Source: Bretschneidera sinensis
Lineage: Eukaryota; Streptophyta; Magnoliopsida; Brassicales; Akaniaceae
DNA: 64,000 bases
Reading direction: 5' to 3'
NCBI GenBank assembly: GCA_023935145.1
Contig: CM043705.1
Location: forward strand, 88,570,084 to 88,634,083
Under the pieces are notes generated by a model. It did no database searches. It was given only the letters and a program-made list of their open reading frames with translations, and was not told the DNA's origin. Each line of letters starts with the position of its first letter. Within the stretch, counting starts at the first letter, position 1. Made by a program: the position numbers and the translations under genes. Of this stretch, positions 1-13,091 are shown in pieces.

Positions 1-1500
1 GAATAATGGATTTTACATTATGAGTATGAGTATGGAAGAGAACTTCGCGAAAACCCAAAATTAAATATAGTATATCACATAAATAAATCAGAAAACAAAT
101 AAATATTTTTAATTTCATTAACAAGTTATAGAATTTAATTAAAATAAATATGATAAAATAAAAAATAAAAAAAATTATCAGTATTAGTTGTGTTCAAGAA
201 TGAGAAAGAATCATTGAAACAATTTATATTCAAAAGATCATGAAAAGAAAAAAAAGTAGTAATGTAACATATATTGCTATGATAATGTAAAGAAAGAAGT
301 AAAAAAAAAAGATGTGGCTGCAAATTAAAAAATGTAAAGAGAAAAAAAAAAGTATTAATAGAATGTTTTGTATTATGGAAATATGAGAATAAAATAAATT
401 GTAGTATTTTGTATTTCAAAAGTCAAAAGATGATCTAATATTAATTAGAGGTATTATTATAATTTTGAGCAACTAAAAAACTAAGTGGAGTGTCAATAAC
501 TATTTGTGGAGTGTTAATATCACTGCTTATAAATTATTAAAGAAAAACTTATTTTATAATTAAGTTTCTTTTATTTGCATTGACAAAGTGGGAAAGAGAT
601 CAAATCCGAGTTCCCTAAATGAAATATTCAAATCAAGTTGATCTTTAGGTCAAAAGGTTACTTATCTCTTATTTAAGCTAATAAAAGTAAACGATGAAAA
701 TGATTGAAATCTCATTTCCTTTTATATTTTCGATTCAAAAATGTACTTTCATTTCCTTCTTGATAAAAGCTTTTCATGAATATTATGGCTCCGAAACTTG
801 ATTCTTCAATCATTTTCACATGGGTTGGGTGAATATTCTTATTAATGCTTCAATACCTCACCCACTCCCTCTATAAACTTTAGGAAACCTTTTAGTTTTG
901 AAAATGAGAAGGAAAACAAACTTTAATAACTCTATTCCCATAAAGGAAACGTTTGAAACGAGTGTAAAAGTTCACATGGGTTGGGTGAATACTTTGTTTT
1001 CACATTTGTTCCCTAAAAATTTCTTCTTCTTTTTTTTAAATTTTTTATCATGTTTCAAATTTATTTGAAATAATTGTTATGGTATGTGATTTTCAAAAAA
1101 TTATTCACACATGTACCAAAATAACGATGATTGCTTCCTATCTAACTTCCTCACGTCATTGATTGATTTTTTTTTTATTTATTACGATGATGATTATTCG
1201 AACCCAACCAAGTTATTGTCTCAGAAAAAATAAGTGTAACTTTTGAGTTACTCGTGGTTATCTCACTTTGTCAATACTATCAACAATTTTATAAGCTACC
1301 TAAAATGTGAAAACTTTGTTTTTTGGTTAATTTTATCTTAACATTTTGATCTTATTTTGTCACATGACTTCTTTAATGATATGGACTAATTAAAGTACCG
1401 AGGTATTTAAATGTAACACCGAAAATACAAGAATCTATCTTATATAAGATCTAACCACATGGTAATATGACCATATAACAATTTTATATGACGTTCTTTT
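1..1500. other. AT-rich intergenic DNA
   Basis: I see no gene here. The sequence is very AT-rich with many A and T runs. The only structure noted is an exact 21-bp direct repeat at 815-835 and 971-991 containing the core acatgggttgggtgaata. Short ORFs in A-rich sequence translate to low-complexity F/L/N/K strings and are not credible proteins. Confidence 0.7.
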
Positions 1501-1507
1501 AAAGATT

Positions 1508-1660
1508 GAGATTTTTTCTATATGAGAATTGAAATTGAGTCAAGTTTATGATGTGATTGAATGTCACATCATCAAATGGAAAAAATTCAAATCCAAATTT
1601 ACCATGATGTCACTCAATTTTATTATAAACTTAACATTCATTTCAATTATCAAATGAAAA
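1508..1660. repeat. Imperfect foldback (hairpin) repeat, MITE-like
   Basis: An arm at about 1515-1545 (attgaaat...aagtttat) is the inverse complement of an arm at about 1618-1650 (ataaactt...atttcaat). A smaller nested palindrome, atgatgtg/cacatcat, lies at about 1547-1572. The whole could fold into a stem of about 140 nt. No clear target duplication was found, so this may be a MITE remnant or a chance AT-rich palindrome. Confidence 0.35.
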
Positions 1661-3890
1661 TGAACTCAGTCATTCTTTCAATGCCACTTTAGTAAAATAT
1701 ACCAAATAGTCGAAAATTTAAAATTTCTTGTAAATATAAAGATATCCCACTAAGGACTCTATATTTAAAACAATATTTGGACTTTTACACCGAATACATA
1801 CTATTGAAAATAAAATGAGAAAAAAAGTCTTTACACATAATTATCATTGCGAAAATAAATTGGAGAATGAAAACTCTATCGTCAATCACGAATTAAACGA
1901 TCAAAAGATAGAATTTTTTGGTATAATACACAGAAGAAACTGAATTAGTATAAATCTTACGTGCATTATACAAAAGAAAATTCTAATAATCAATCGTGAT
2001 TAAGTGATTAACAATAGCACTCATCGTTTAAAAAAACAAGTGATATTTCTTCACGTCTTAACATGCATTGCACCCTTCTGTTTTGCTTTGTTGATGAGGT
2101 TCCTCCAAAATCAAATTCAATGATCACCATAATCTATCTTCTTCCATCTCTAAATTTGTATTAAATCTGAAGGATAATGTTTAAAATTCCAAATTTATTG
2201 TGTGGTGCATGTTCCTCACGTGTTGTAAAGGAGAGTGAGGGGCACATTTGTTCCCTGATATTATAGGTTAGCTTGTCCATAACATAAAAAGTACCAAAAA
2301 GTACAGTCTTCATGTGTTTGTAGACAAGAGGCAGGCCCGCACCAACATGTCTAGCTACCAGACAAGTTTCGGATTCTTATTGGAGAAGGAGCTAATATGG
2401 GACCCACTCAGATTCCAATATTCCATTGACCCGGAAAGAAATGCAGCCCCTTTCTGATAAAGACACGTCGGTCGCAGGATATCGGAGACAAATACAAAGG
2501 ACATTTCGGGAATTACAATCTTGTGTGACCACCTGATTGGTGACTCCACTCGGGAGTTGGGAGAGTCGAGGTCCGCCGCATCGCAGTTGTGATTTTTTTT
2601 ACTATTTTTTTTCCACATACTATCAATGTGATTTTTTAAATAGGAAAACTGTTTTTTAATGTGTTTTCATAAAAATAAGTTAAATTACGATGTCATTATT
2701 AAAAGTTTAAGATAAATACTCACAATCACAATTATTTTTAATAGAAAATATTTTTAAATTTTAATTGATGAATTACCATAAATACAATGCTTTCTTAGGC
2801 GTTATAATACTATTAAAAAAAACAAAAACTTTTTAAACAAACTCAATTGAACTAATTATAAATTTACCTATTAATGCACAAGTTACATTTGTTGAATGAT
2901 GTAAGGACTAAGCAATGAATGATATTTTATCTTTTTCTTTAAACAGGCAATTATTAATGTGAATGTGATTCAATCTTGTATGATAACAAATGATTTTACG
3001 AGTTAAATTAAATAACATCCACCAATTAAAACTATTTATAATCAATAAATAATAACATAAAAATATACAGTTGTAAGTTTAACTCAATGATTACATCTTT
3101 ATCCACGTAAAAGTATATAATATCATTCGAGTTCTTTGAAATTATCACTCAAGTTTCTTATATTATCAATGAGCGAACAATAACACTGTATAAGGTTTGA
3201 AACACATAATGATTTTTTCGGTCGAACAGCTAATGATATTTATATCTTCCAATTTCCAAGGGAGAAGAAAATTAAGGAAACAAATCCGAAAATTGACCTC
3301 AACTTCCCTTATAAACACATGAATTGCTTGACTGACTTACCAAATTAGTCCAGACAACCCTTAATCGATAGGTGACTTGAGGTCATGAGATTGATTATTC
3401 AAGTCAACAACTCATTTATGGATTAATAGGGTTATTGTGTGGATGAAAGATTAGAAGTAAGTTAGATTATTGTTATAAATGAAAAAAAAAAAACTGTCTA
3501 TTATAAACTTAATTTCCATTATTGAATTCAAACCTGGAGAAAACTAAGTAGATGCATATTCATAGTTGAGTGATGATCTCACACAACCGAAACGTGGTAC
3601 ATCTTAGACCACATATTGTATTAAAAACTCATATAAAAAGTTTAATACCGAAATTATTATTTTATTTTTTCATAATTTCTAATAGACGAAACCCACTCTT
3701 CTCAATTTGATATTGGTTTTTGAGTTTCGGAACATCGAATTTTCAAAGGAAACTAAGAGGAAAAGAAATATGCTTGAAATTGATTATCAAAGCATTTTAA
3801 TCTTAAGCATACTCGTCTTCTCTTGTTTCCACTAATAATCACACAAAAAAAATTGCTCCTAAATATGGTACTGACCTAGAGTTTGGAGTT
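1661..3890. other. Intergenic DNA with one GC-richer block
   Basis: No gene recognised. Positions 2280-2610 are clearly richer in G+C than their surroundings, and the minus strand is open for 87 codons there (2355-2618). Its translation resembles no family I know. It could be an eroded exon or an unrecognised repeat. The rest is AT-rich filler. Confidence 0.5.
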
Positions 3891-4075
3891 TGTAAGTTTC
3901 AGCTAAGCAGTGCCACCAATGATAGAGGTGGGGCCTTAAATCTTAATGAATGAGTCAATCCTTTGATAGCTTGATAGCTTACATAGACAAAAACCCAATT
4001 TCATGAGATAAAATGGGCCCAAGCCATCTAGGTGATCCACATAAATACTTCCACCCATTACAAAGATCCTTATAA

Positions 4076-4740
4076 AAGGTTTTGATTTTGTGGTAATGGC
4101 ACTGAAATTGAAGAGAATGTGAGAGCACATAATTCATTAGGAATGTGACGAAATTTGTTTGAGTCAAGGCTAAGAATCTTTAATTTCAAAATTCTTTTTC
4201 CAATCCAATTGGGTATCTTCACCCAAGTCAAGAAGCTCTAGCATCGTACAATTCTGAAATATAACAAAAGGTAGTTCTTGCTTAGGTGAAGTGATTGAAG
4301 GATGCTTAAATATTCAATAGGAATCGGGAATATTTCCTGTCAAGTTATTATTTACCAAATCCATGGAAACCAAATATGGGCAAATAGTCCAGCAATTAGG
4401 AATTTCAGTTGATAGGAGATTGTCCCCTAAGTTATTTACTAGCAATATCTTTGGTTTCCAGCACTTCAAATATTTATTGACTCAATCTATTATAAGATAC
4501 AGAGATTGCGCTCAAGTTGCAGAGTTTTCCAAGGAGCTCGATACTTTCCCTTAAAGTTCATTAGATGATGGGTGAAGGGTAATGACAGAAGCCAAGTTTG
4601 CAATGGCATCAGAGATTGAACCATGCAAGTTATTGTTGCTGACATCAAGGTACTCGAGGGATACATGCAACTGAACCACATTGGCCGGTTCCAGATTTTA
4701 GGAAATTTGGCTCTGAAATGAATAAACCAGAGCCTCAAGC
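4076..4740 (-). pseudogene. Fragment of an LRR receptor-like protein (RLP), decayed
   Basis: Read on the minus strand across frames, this block gives successive plant extracellular leucine-rich-repeat pieces: LEYLDVSNNNLHGSI then SDAIANLASVITL (about 4650-4590), STEIPNCWTICPYLVSMDL and VNNNLTGNIPDSY (about 4410-4330), FQNCTMLELLDLGE (about 4250) and LKILSLDSNKF (about 4180). These match the N-x-L-x-G-x-I-P consensus of Cf/RLP-type surface receptors. In-frame stops and frameshifts interrupt every repeat, and no signal peptide, membrane segment or start is present. It is therefore an internal remnant of a dead gene. The closest family is inferred from the repeat consensus only. Confidence 0.7.
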
Positions 4741-4770
4741 TTGATCCATCATATCTTATATTGCAGCAGC

Positions 4771-5243
4771 AGTGGCAAGGTTAATTGGTATAAACTAATC
4801 ACGGTTGGATCATCCAAGGTAATCCTGATAAGGCAGGATAGGGTAATATATTGTGTGATAATGCTGGCAAAATGGATCTCGGGGTGTAGCAAAAGTATTG
4901 GAATTGCTTCAAGTGTCTGCACTGAACTGTGGAGATTAAAGGTTTCAAAATGACCATAAGCTTGAATATCCAACAACTCCATATTGAAATGGATGCCCAG
5001 GTGGTGCTTGATTTGTTAAAAAAGCAGATAGAGACTCACATCCTAATGGTGCTATCATACATGAATGCATGTCTGTCTCTTTTGGAATACATTCCTCAAA
5101 CCAGAATTAATCATATGATCAAGGAAGAAAATGGTTGCGCGGACGATCTTGCAAAAGAAGGATCAAACCTTGATCCTCCCACTATTTTGTATTTTCACTG
5201 TCCTACTGAGGACTTCTTGTTTGTCTGTTTGTTTGACTCATGA
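4771..5243 (+). mobile_element. RNase H-domain remnant of a plant non-LTR retroelement (LINE-like)
   Basis: Two consecutive plus-strand reading frames (about 4771-4953 and 4929-5243) join into an eroded plant RNase H-like domain (RVT_3 type). Landmarks are GKVNWYKL, then GKWISGCSKSIGIASSVCTELW, LHIEMDAQVVLDLL, and the C-terminal INHMIKEENGCADDLAKEGS, which parallels the usual H-x-x-R-E-x-N-x-x-A-D-x-L-A-K motif. The expected DGSSKGN near the start reads VGSSKVI, so the first catalytic Asp is lost. A frameshift at about 4945 separates the halves. This domain is normally the C-terminus of plant LINE ORF2; no reverse transcriptase was recognised upstream. Confidence 0.7.
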
Positions 5244-6582
5244 TGGGTGGAACGCCTCCTTAGAAGGACTGCAAACTCTCTGGCTCCTAACTAATGAAAT
5301 TATGCTTTTGGATTGAAAAAAACATAGTACTCGTAACACATTTTTTTATTATTATAAAGAACGTAGACCGAATTAACTGAAATAGTTAGGTACAATTAAT
5401 TTGGTTTCAAATAATTTTTCAACTTGATTAAGAAAAACTTAGAATCATGTTGGTTTTTATGTAATTTGATTCAATTAAATAATCAACTTGCACTAGTAAT
5501 CGTTTTCGTTATTTTTTGAGGATTGAGTTGATTTGAATATGCACATAATGACATAAATAATAAAAGTCACTTGACATTTCTAGTTCCTAATATTTTCCCC
5601 AACACATCTATCAAAGTAAAATAAAAATCTAACCAACAGTGATCGACTCATCAACTAATACCTTAAGTCACAGTCGGATGTCGAACCAACAATTTTCACA
5701 CAGATAAAAAAGACTTGTTTTAGTGTTGTTTGAGCAGTAAAGGCTCTAAAAAATAAAAATGGAGTGAAGGGAGGTTAGAAATTCATCTTTGTACTTAAGA
5801 AATGGGGGAAAAAAAGCAACTATGGCTCAAGGTTTAGCTATTGCCTAAATGCTATAAAATTTGAAACACAACCAAATTCACACAATAAGATTGAGAGGAT
5901 TTTTTTATTTTATTTTGGGTAACGAGGTATCTTAGTCATCACCCAACTAATCTCCTAATAAATGCAAACCACTCCGTCCATATGCATTGGTTAAAACTCG
6001 AAATAAATTTCACGGTTACAGCTCAAAGGAGTTAATTAAGAGGAATCAAACCCTAGATCTACGCTATCAAAGGGCTTATCTTGGCTTGTTGAGCTAACTC
6101 CCTTGGATTAAGGGAAACTTGAGTAATCTCTGAAGAAATATAAAGCACAGACATTGATATATTAGAGTGGAAAAGATTGTACAAAGGAAGTTAATGTCAA
6201 AGGCATGCAAGAAAAAAGTAAACCATGTATTCTCTATCTTCTGGAAATGGTGACAGTTTTTACATAGACCAACTTTGTTAAATTATACATTTCCAGGACT
6301 TCCTCACAGAACATGTTGTCACATGAAATGCTAAAGATAAGTACAGAAGCTCCCTACCTCAAAAAATGGTTTTCCAAACAGGATCTGGATCAAACAGATT
6401 ATTACTCCGTCTGATTCCTATCAGTTCACAATCATGAAAAAGAACATTGCAAGCCTTTGATAAGCTTGGCTGCCAATCACTGGAATCATGAAGCAAATGA
6501 GCAGACCTATTCTCGGAGCTGAGCTCATCCTTGTAATGAAACTATCTGTTTAATTTAGACTCACCTCTACCGTCTCAATGAG
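5244..6582. other. Intergenic DNA, 3' side of the hydrolase gene
   Basis: AT-rich sequence without a recognisable gene. The last few hundred bases (about 6200-6582) probably hold the 3'UTR of the minus-strand hydrolase gene that stops at 6583; no polyadenylation site could be fixed with confidence. Confidence 0.5.
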
Positions 6583-9209
6583 CTATCTTTTTCCAAATCT
6601 TAAGCACTTGTTGTTTTTAGATTCTGTAATACTCGGGTTAGGAGTGAGTTGTTTCGTCGGCGGATTAGTGAGGGAGAGTTTCTCCATTGCGTTTATGAAT
6701 TTGCGTAAGTGCTTAATGTACTCGGGATAAGTTTCGAGGTTACAATGGCCACCGCCCTTGACCCATAAGGGATCATACTTCTCTTTCGAAAGTTCCCACA
6801 AACGCTTCCCATGCGACAAGTCAACAACTTCATCATTTGTACCCTGAAAATATTTCATCACCAAATCAACAACGCCAGCAACTCAAGGTAGAATCAAGAC
6901 TTACGGAATTAGGAGGGTTTTCAGTAAGATAAAAATATCCAAGAAATTATGCAGAGTACTGCAGCAAATCTTGTAAACTTCAGACGACGAGCATTAGTAC
7001 TTCATATAAAATAAGAGACCAATAATGAAAAACAGAGTTATGATATGAATTCCTTCCGTGACTGGATGGTTATGCTCGTCTCATGTCTTCCTATAGTGCG
7101 TCATCAATAAAAATTGTAAGAGCCAATGAAAATTTCTAGAAATCATTCTGAAGAATCCTCCTTTTTCACCAAAGTAATAATAGTTATATGAACAAAAAGA
7201 GGACTTCCATTTTATAGGTAATTGATAATCCACCTACATATGAAGTTAAAGAACTCTGAACCACCAGCTAGAAACAAAAAATGACAGGAAAAGCCCAAAT
7301 TCTCAGTATTCTAGAACCCTAGAAATTTTACACTCTCTCACTCAACAATGAAATCCTTTCAATTGGATTTCTCAGATGTGTTGTAATAACATCAGCAAAG
7401 TTCTTCTTAATACATTTAGCAGGGTGTTATCTGTAATAATAGCATTGTTTCCAAGCTTGGATTGTTTGGTATATTCTTCAATTACTTGAACTTCAACGAC
7501 AATGGCACCTAATCCTAAAAACTACGTTCCAAGGAAAATGATTAATTTTCCTTGGGTTCGGTCTATTTCATTAGAGATTTATGAAGAAGGAATAGAGATT
7601 TTCTGACAGACAAGAATTATGTTACAGTCACCTAACGCAATGAGGGGAAAGGAAACAAAGGTTTCCATCCATCCCCTTATTTGAAAGATTCGATCATAAA
7701 TTAAGTGAAAGGAAATGGAAAGGAAAATTGTATCCCCCCATTGCCCTTCGAAGCTATATTCTGTTGTAGCTCAAAGAAAAATAGCTGTAGTAATTATATT
7801 GAACAAATTAATTATCGAGAAATAGATACTTACATGTATAACTAGAACTGGACAGCTGACATGCCGTATTTTGTCTATATTCTGTAAACATAAAACAAAG
7901 CTTCTTCAATACAAAACTGAGTAAGCTTCCAACACAACAAAAACAGAAGCAAAGAACGCCTGATTAATCAAACTTACTTTGAAAATATCAAACCAAAATG
8001 TCATCTTGACAGGATACAAGACCCTTATACCCGAAAGAATGGCACTATGAAGAACAACTCCTCTTAACTTTTGTAAACGAGAAGCGAGGTGTACTGTAGG
8101 CCCACTTCCAACAGATTGGCCATAAAAAATCAACTCCTCCTGCTTAACTCCATATTCTCTTTTCAAACAATTGTACACAGCCTCTATGTCGTGATATGTG
8201 TTGAACTCAGACGGCTATCAAAATTAGAAGTAATAACCACTTATCAGGTACAGAATTTACCAGATAGAGGAATTCGAGCTTGACAGTTGAATCATTGTGA
8301 TAGATTCCATTATCATTTTAATCAAAAAATAAAAATTTCATGAAATTTTTTAGGTAATCTAGGAGTTAATTCAATTTATACTAGAATTTCAAGGAAAAGA
8401 GAAGCTCCAAATGGGAATTAGTTGCAGTGATTATCTTTTACCTTGCCGGTGGATGCTCCATAACCTGAATAATCGTAACTGCAAGAAAGCAAAAAAGAAA
8501 TACAAGTAAATAATAAAGAAAGGCCCATTGCTTCCATAATCACATCATTGCTGCATCTTTTCCTAGCGAAAACCATGGCAGCTGCAAATTTAACTTTTTT
8601 TCTCAAGACAAATGAAGATAGCATGCTAACAACTCTTTTTTTTTTTTTTTTTAAATGAAAATAAAGTTGAGAACGAAACAACACAGACCACCATCAAGTT
8701 CAACTTTGCTGTTACAGTACATCAAGCCAAAATACATGAGTTGAGTTAAAAACTAATGACAAATCAAGCAGCAAATTTTAAAACAATTTTTTGGAAAAAA
8801 AAAAAAAACAGACCACAAAATCACAAAAGCTCTGTTCAAACTTGAAACCAATTCATAACAGATGTATCTGTACATGTTCAAATTTTAACCAAAACATCAT
8901 ATAGACCGTTAAAAAGAAAAAAAAAAAAAAAAGAAGATTGTAAAGCCGGCAACATTATATGAAAGCATTAATGATTACACAAATGTGACAAATAGGCCCC
9001 ATGAGATTAATGAGGAAAATGAAATTGACAATCACATACTCCAAGCAGGAAAAAAAATCCGGGGACAATAATGAATTTATATTTAAAACCCACAAAGTAG
9101 ATGCAGAAATTTAAAATTTCTCAACCATAAACTCCAAAGTCCAATCATATATATGCAATATTATTTAGTAATTATGAAATAACATATTCAGAAAAAACAG
9201 AAACAACAT

Positions 9210-9240
<31 letters not shown>

Positions 9241-9843
9241 AAACCCAAAAAACACCAGGAAAAAAAATCAAATTTGAAAGGAAAAAAGAAAAGAAATACA
9301 GTATACAATCAATCAACAAAAAGTGAAAAAGGAGCTCAAATTACAATATAAGTACTACTAATTAATTTATTAACCCAATTGCCAAAACAAATACCAACGG
9401 AATATTAAAAAAAATAAAAGACCCCCAAATTCCATAGAACAACCACAACCCATTTCAATAGGATCAAAATCAAAACCCACATCCGAAACCAATCAAAAAC
9501 CAACAAAAAAGTCTCAAAAGAAAGAAATGAAAAATTGTTCATACCTCATAATATTGACACGAAGGTGAGCTCTAAGCTCAATGAAGAGCTCACTCATTTG
9601 GCCCAAATCAGCAGCGTTGCCATGAGAATACAAAAGTGTGAATCTCGCAAAAGGATGTTTCCAAAAGGTGGCAACAATCTTATTGCCACCTTTTGTATCA
9701 AGCAAATGGACCTCCATGTTCTTATCTGCAGTTACCCCTGAGAACACCAATTTCCCATCTTCTTCTTTGCACACATCGTACGTTGGTGGGTCTGGTGGGA
9801 AAAATGCAAACTTTGCTGCCACATTAGACGTTACATTTCCCAT
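6583..9843 (-). CDS. ABHD17-type alpha/beta hydrolase (serine hydrolase)
   Basis: Five coding exons on the minus strand: 9545-9843, 8442-8478, 7978-8214, 7834-7881 and 6583-6843, all with GT-AG borders and matching phases, giving 293 residues. The protein is an alpha/beta hydrolase of the ABHD17/Bem46-like group, whose animal members remove palmitate from membrane proteins; the plant substrate is unknown. Visible landmarks are the HGN oxyanion region (SHGNAADLG), the nucleophile elbow GQSVGSG with Ser146, Asp211 in GTNDEVVD and His240 in GGGHC. The N-terminus MGNVTS fits N-myristoylation at Gly2, suggesting membrane attachment, while the Cys-rich start of animal ABHD17 is absent. The start is chosen because Gly2 and the downstream MGN...FFPPDP region match plant homologues. 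The 5' leader is probably CT/GA-rich up to about 10200. Confidence 0.92.
9211..9239. repeat. (AT)n(AC)n microsatellite
   Basis: About five AT units run directly into about ten AC units, inside intron 1 of the hydrolase gene. This is a compound dinucleotide repeat and probably length-polymorphic. Confidence 0.95.
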
Positions 9844-11500
9844 CTAATTTAATTAAACACGACAAATTAAAAAAAAAAATCACACACAAAAAAACCAAAC
9901 CCAGCTTATCTCTTTATTCTTTTTTCTAAATGAATAACCCTGTTTCGGATATTATGGAACTGAAACCCACATGCAATGGTGTTCGTTTGAGGTCATTTGT
10001 TGATGGGTTTGCGTTATTTTGTCCCCTAGACAAGAATTCTTTTTTCCTTGGGCAAAGGTGAGATTTTTTTTTTCTTCCGAAAGAAATGGTTTCTTTTTTT
10101 AATTTGTTGGTTTTGATGAATAATTTTACTGGGGATGATAGAAGTGGAGAGAGAGACAGAGAGAGAGAGATGAAATTAAAGTGTTGGCAGAGAATGGATC
10201 CGATCTAAGCGGCAGAGCTAGAAGTGGTGATGTTGCAGGAAAGGAACAGAGACCCAGAAATAATATTCACGATAATAATACCAATGAAGGGTAAAAAAGT
10301 TCTATTTTTCTTCTTTTAAAGGAGCACATAGATTACGTAAACAATAAACGATGGGTGGTCTTACTAATGACCATGGGATGGGATGGGATGGGATGGGATC
10401 TGTTAGCACTTTCTATTTTTGAGTGTACTAATGAAGTAATGGATGACACCACCTCTGTTCTGGGATGATGTCAAAATGTCAGATTTACCCTTTTTTTTTC
10501 TCTCTCTCTTGGGTGATGGTTTTTATTTGGATTATTCTTAGGAGTTTTTATTTTTATTTTTTATAATTGGAGCTCTAAGGAAGATTTGAATTTAAGAAAA
10601 AAGTATGATTAGTAATTGGGTTATGCTCCATGCTATGAAATTGAAAATTGTCTTAGTATTACATTTTAAGCAAAAAATGCATAAAACAAATATGAGTATG
10701 AAAAAATATCATTCCATAGAAAAGTTATACTCCTGTATACTTTAATAATAGAGTCAATTTTTTTAGTTATTGAAAAATCTTCAAATATTTCAAAGAAATT
10801 TTACGTATTTTTTGAATAAAATTGTAAATGAAATAAAAAAAAAATATACAATTAAATGCATCTTAAATTTTAAATATTTAAGGTTAAATTTTAAGAGATT
10901 TTTTCCCTTTATATATATATATATATAAATATATATTTTTTAAGGTAGCTAATCAACAAGCTAGGATATATTTCTGTACATCTTAGTTACTTTATTATTT
11001 TTCTCTCCTTTTAAAACAATTTTGGGTCAGTTCTAGTGAGTCACCACCAATAAAGGGTACTATTGACTTTTACTTCAAAAATCTTGTATGCGTATTGGTA
11101 TTTGAGTGTAGTTCCCCTTCAACCAAAACAAGGGGTACTTCTCAAATCTGGTGCTCTTATCATTACATGTCTATAAGATAAATAAAGAAAATAAATAAAA
11201 GAAAAATATTCTATTAAAGTGGGAAGATGGACGGCTGAGATTCGGTCAAAGGCTGCGGTGATCCTTTTTGAAGAGCAGATTGTCAGAGTCAGGCATTCCC
11301 TAAGTTTGCTTTTGTTCAGCCAATATTATGACCAAAAGATGACAGTTGGTTTGCCCCTTCTTTGCTTTGGGCCTTTTACTCAATCTAACAAGTGTTTTCT
11401 GCAACTTTGACCATATCATCGTAAAATTACTTGTTTTTTTTTTTGTTTCTATTGACCACACCGTTATATTTAAAATTTTAATCTATTTTTAATTTGATCT
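9844..11500. other. Promoter and leader side of the hydrolase gene, then intergenic
   Basis: Upstream of the hydrolase start (minus strand) lies leader or promoter sequence with a GA/CT-rich stretch at about 10145-10172. A perfect five-copy GGGAT tandem lies at 10375-10399, followed by AT-rich DNA with an (AT)n run at 10910-10927. No gene was recognised. A GC-richer patch at 11215-11410 is open on the plus strand for 63 codons but resembles nothing known. Confidence 0.5.
10375..10399. repeat. Perfect GGGAT x5 tandem repeat
   Basis: Five uninterrupted copies of GGGAT lie about 530 bases upstream of the hydrolase start codon. G-runs of three spaced by two bases are of a kind that can form a G-quadruplex on the plus strand; that is inference. 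Confidence 0.95.
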
Positions 11501-13080
11501 TTGTTATTTTAATTGTATTAATTTATCTTTTAAATTTAAAAATAAATTTTAATAGTATATTTATCTTGTCAATCAACCAAAATATCAGCTCTAAATTGAA
11601 CGAAAAGTGATTTGTTAATATAATTAATAATAGTTTTTTAATAGAATTAACAGTAAAATATTTAAATTGCCTTTTTTTTTTTTTGTCTATTTTAAGGGTT
11701 TGACTCCCACATTTTAGGGTTGATACATGCATATTTTATTTATTTATTTGTTAGAATTATTAACTGAAAGATCTATTTGAGATTATCTTTAAATACAACT
11801 AGTAAATCGATACAATCGAAAGAGTGAAATCCAAATTGAAACGGTGAGCAACATAAAGGGGCAGTCAAATAAAAACTTAAATCTTTAAAAGATAACAACT
11901 TATAAATCTTGATTCTAATATTGTAAAAGTATATTTGTATGATTTGATAAAAATAAATAATTAAGATAATATTTCTTAAGTTTAACGAGTGTTTTTAAGA
12001 CTGTCCATGTGTGTTTGTTTTAGAACAATCTCTTAAAAGGGTGTCCTTAACTCACCCGTCAACCAAACCTTTGCTTAATTAAAAAAGAGATATTTGTCTT
12101 CCAATGAAAGTTATAAATGTCCTTTATTATTAAAAAAAAAATGTTATAAATGTCCAATAAAGAAAGATACTGTCTCAAAATTAGAAGGCCTCTCATCCTA
12201 ATAGCAAAATTAATGGGGAGGATAGATAATTGTGAAAATGCATGGCTTGGAATGACATTTAGGCAGGTGATGAACAGGATTAATTGACAATCCTTTAGTA
12301 GTAAGGGGCCTTTGGTACTCAGAAGTGGGGGGCCTAAAGTCACCCCAAAAGGAAGAAATGTAGAATGGGAGACCAAATAAATGAATTCCTCAATTGTATT
12401 GGTATTGTTCCTATATCAAAAATATAAGAATTCAAGACAGGGCTTAATGGGTAAGGCTGCTGCTGAATTGCTTTATATTTTAATTGGACTTTGACAATCT
12501 TAAAGGCTTAAAAGGAACTTGTGAAAAATAACTTTGGGGACATGTCATGTGCAAGATCATCATGGGGACAATAATAATTGTAATTACAATATAGTAACAG
12601 TCAATTATACGTACCATCATAATCCAATGAGAGCATTATTTAACAAGATCATGATGATTTAATTCCTTTTTCTAGTTATCCAATGGGAGTAAACTGCAGT
12701 CCAAAGGAAAAGCTTGGGTCAAAAAGTCCATACAATGCTTGGAATTTGGTGCACCAATAAATAAAAGAGAAAAGGAGCTAGGTCTTAAAAGTGACTAAAG
12801 GCAGAAAGATGAGTACTACAGTATTATGTATACTCCAGCAACAGAAATTCATAGTGTTAGAAATTCTATAAAATGCCTTAAAAGAAATGAGTTCATAGAA
12901 TTATATATTAAGATCAGTTCTTGTACTACCATTTCCTTTGTTTAAGCACGTGATTGAAGGGATCTAGGAAAGAGATCATCACTTTCATGTGAACAATACC
13001 CTTTTCATATCAAAATATAATTTGATTAGTTAATGCATTCATTATGAAAAGCAGAAATAAAGAAAGGGTCAATTTGCCTA
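11501..13080. other. Intergenic DNA
   Basis: Apart from the small insert at 12110-12155 I see no gene or clear repeat. A 105-codon minus-strand open stretch (12059-12376) has no recognisable similarity and spans the tail insert, so it is not called. Confidence 0.5.
12110..12155 (+). mobile_element. Tail-only retroposon insertion with 13-bp target duplication
   Basis: The 13-mer gttataaatgtcc occurs at 12110-12122 and again at 12143-12155. Between them lie only tttattatt and an A run (20 bp). A short T/A-rich stub ending in poly(A) between direct repeats is the layout left by a LINE-machinery insertion truncated almost to its tail. Replication slippage is the alternative, but it would not explain the unmatched A-tailed spacer. 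Confidence 0.6.
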
Positions 13081-13091
13081 CTGCTGAGAGA

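Noticed and set aside
135..419. 94-codon minus-strand ORF
   Set aside because: A low-complexity F/L/N translation of A/T runs, with no codon bias or motif.
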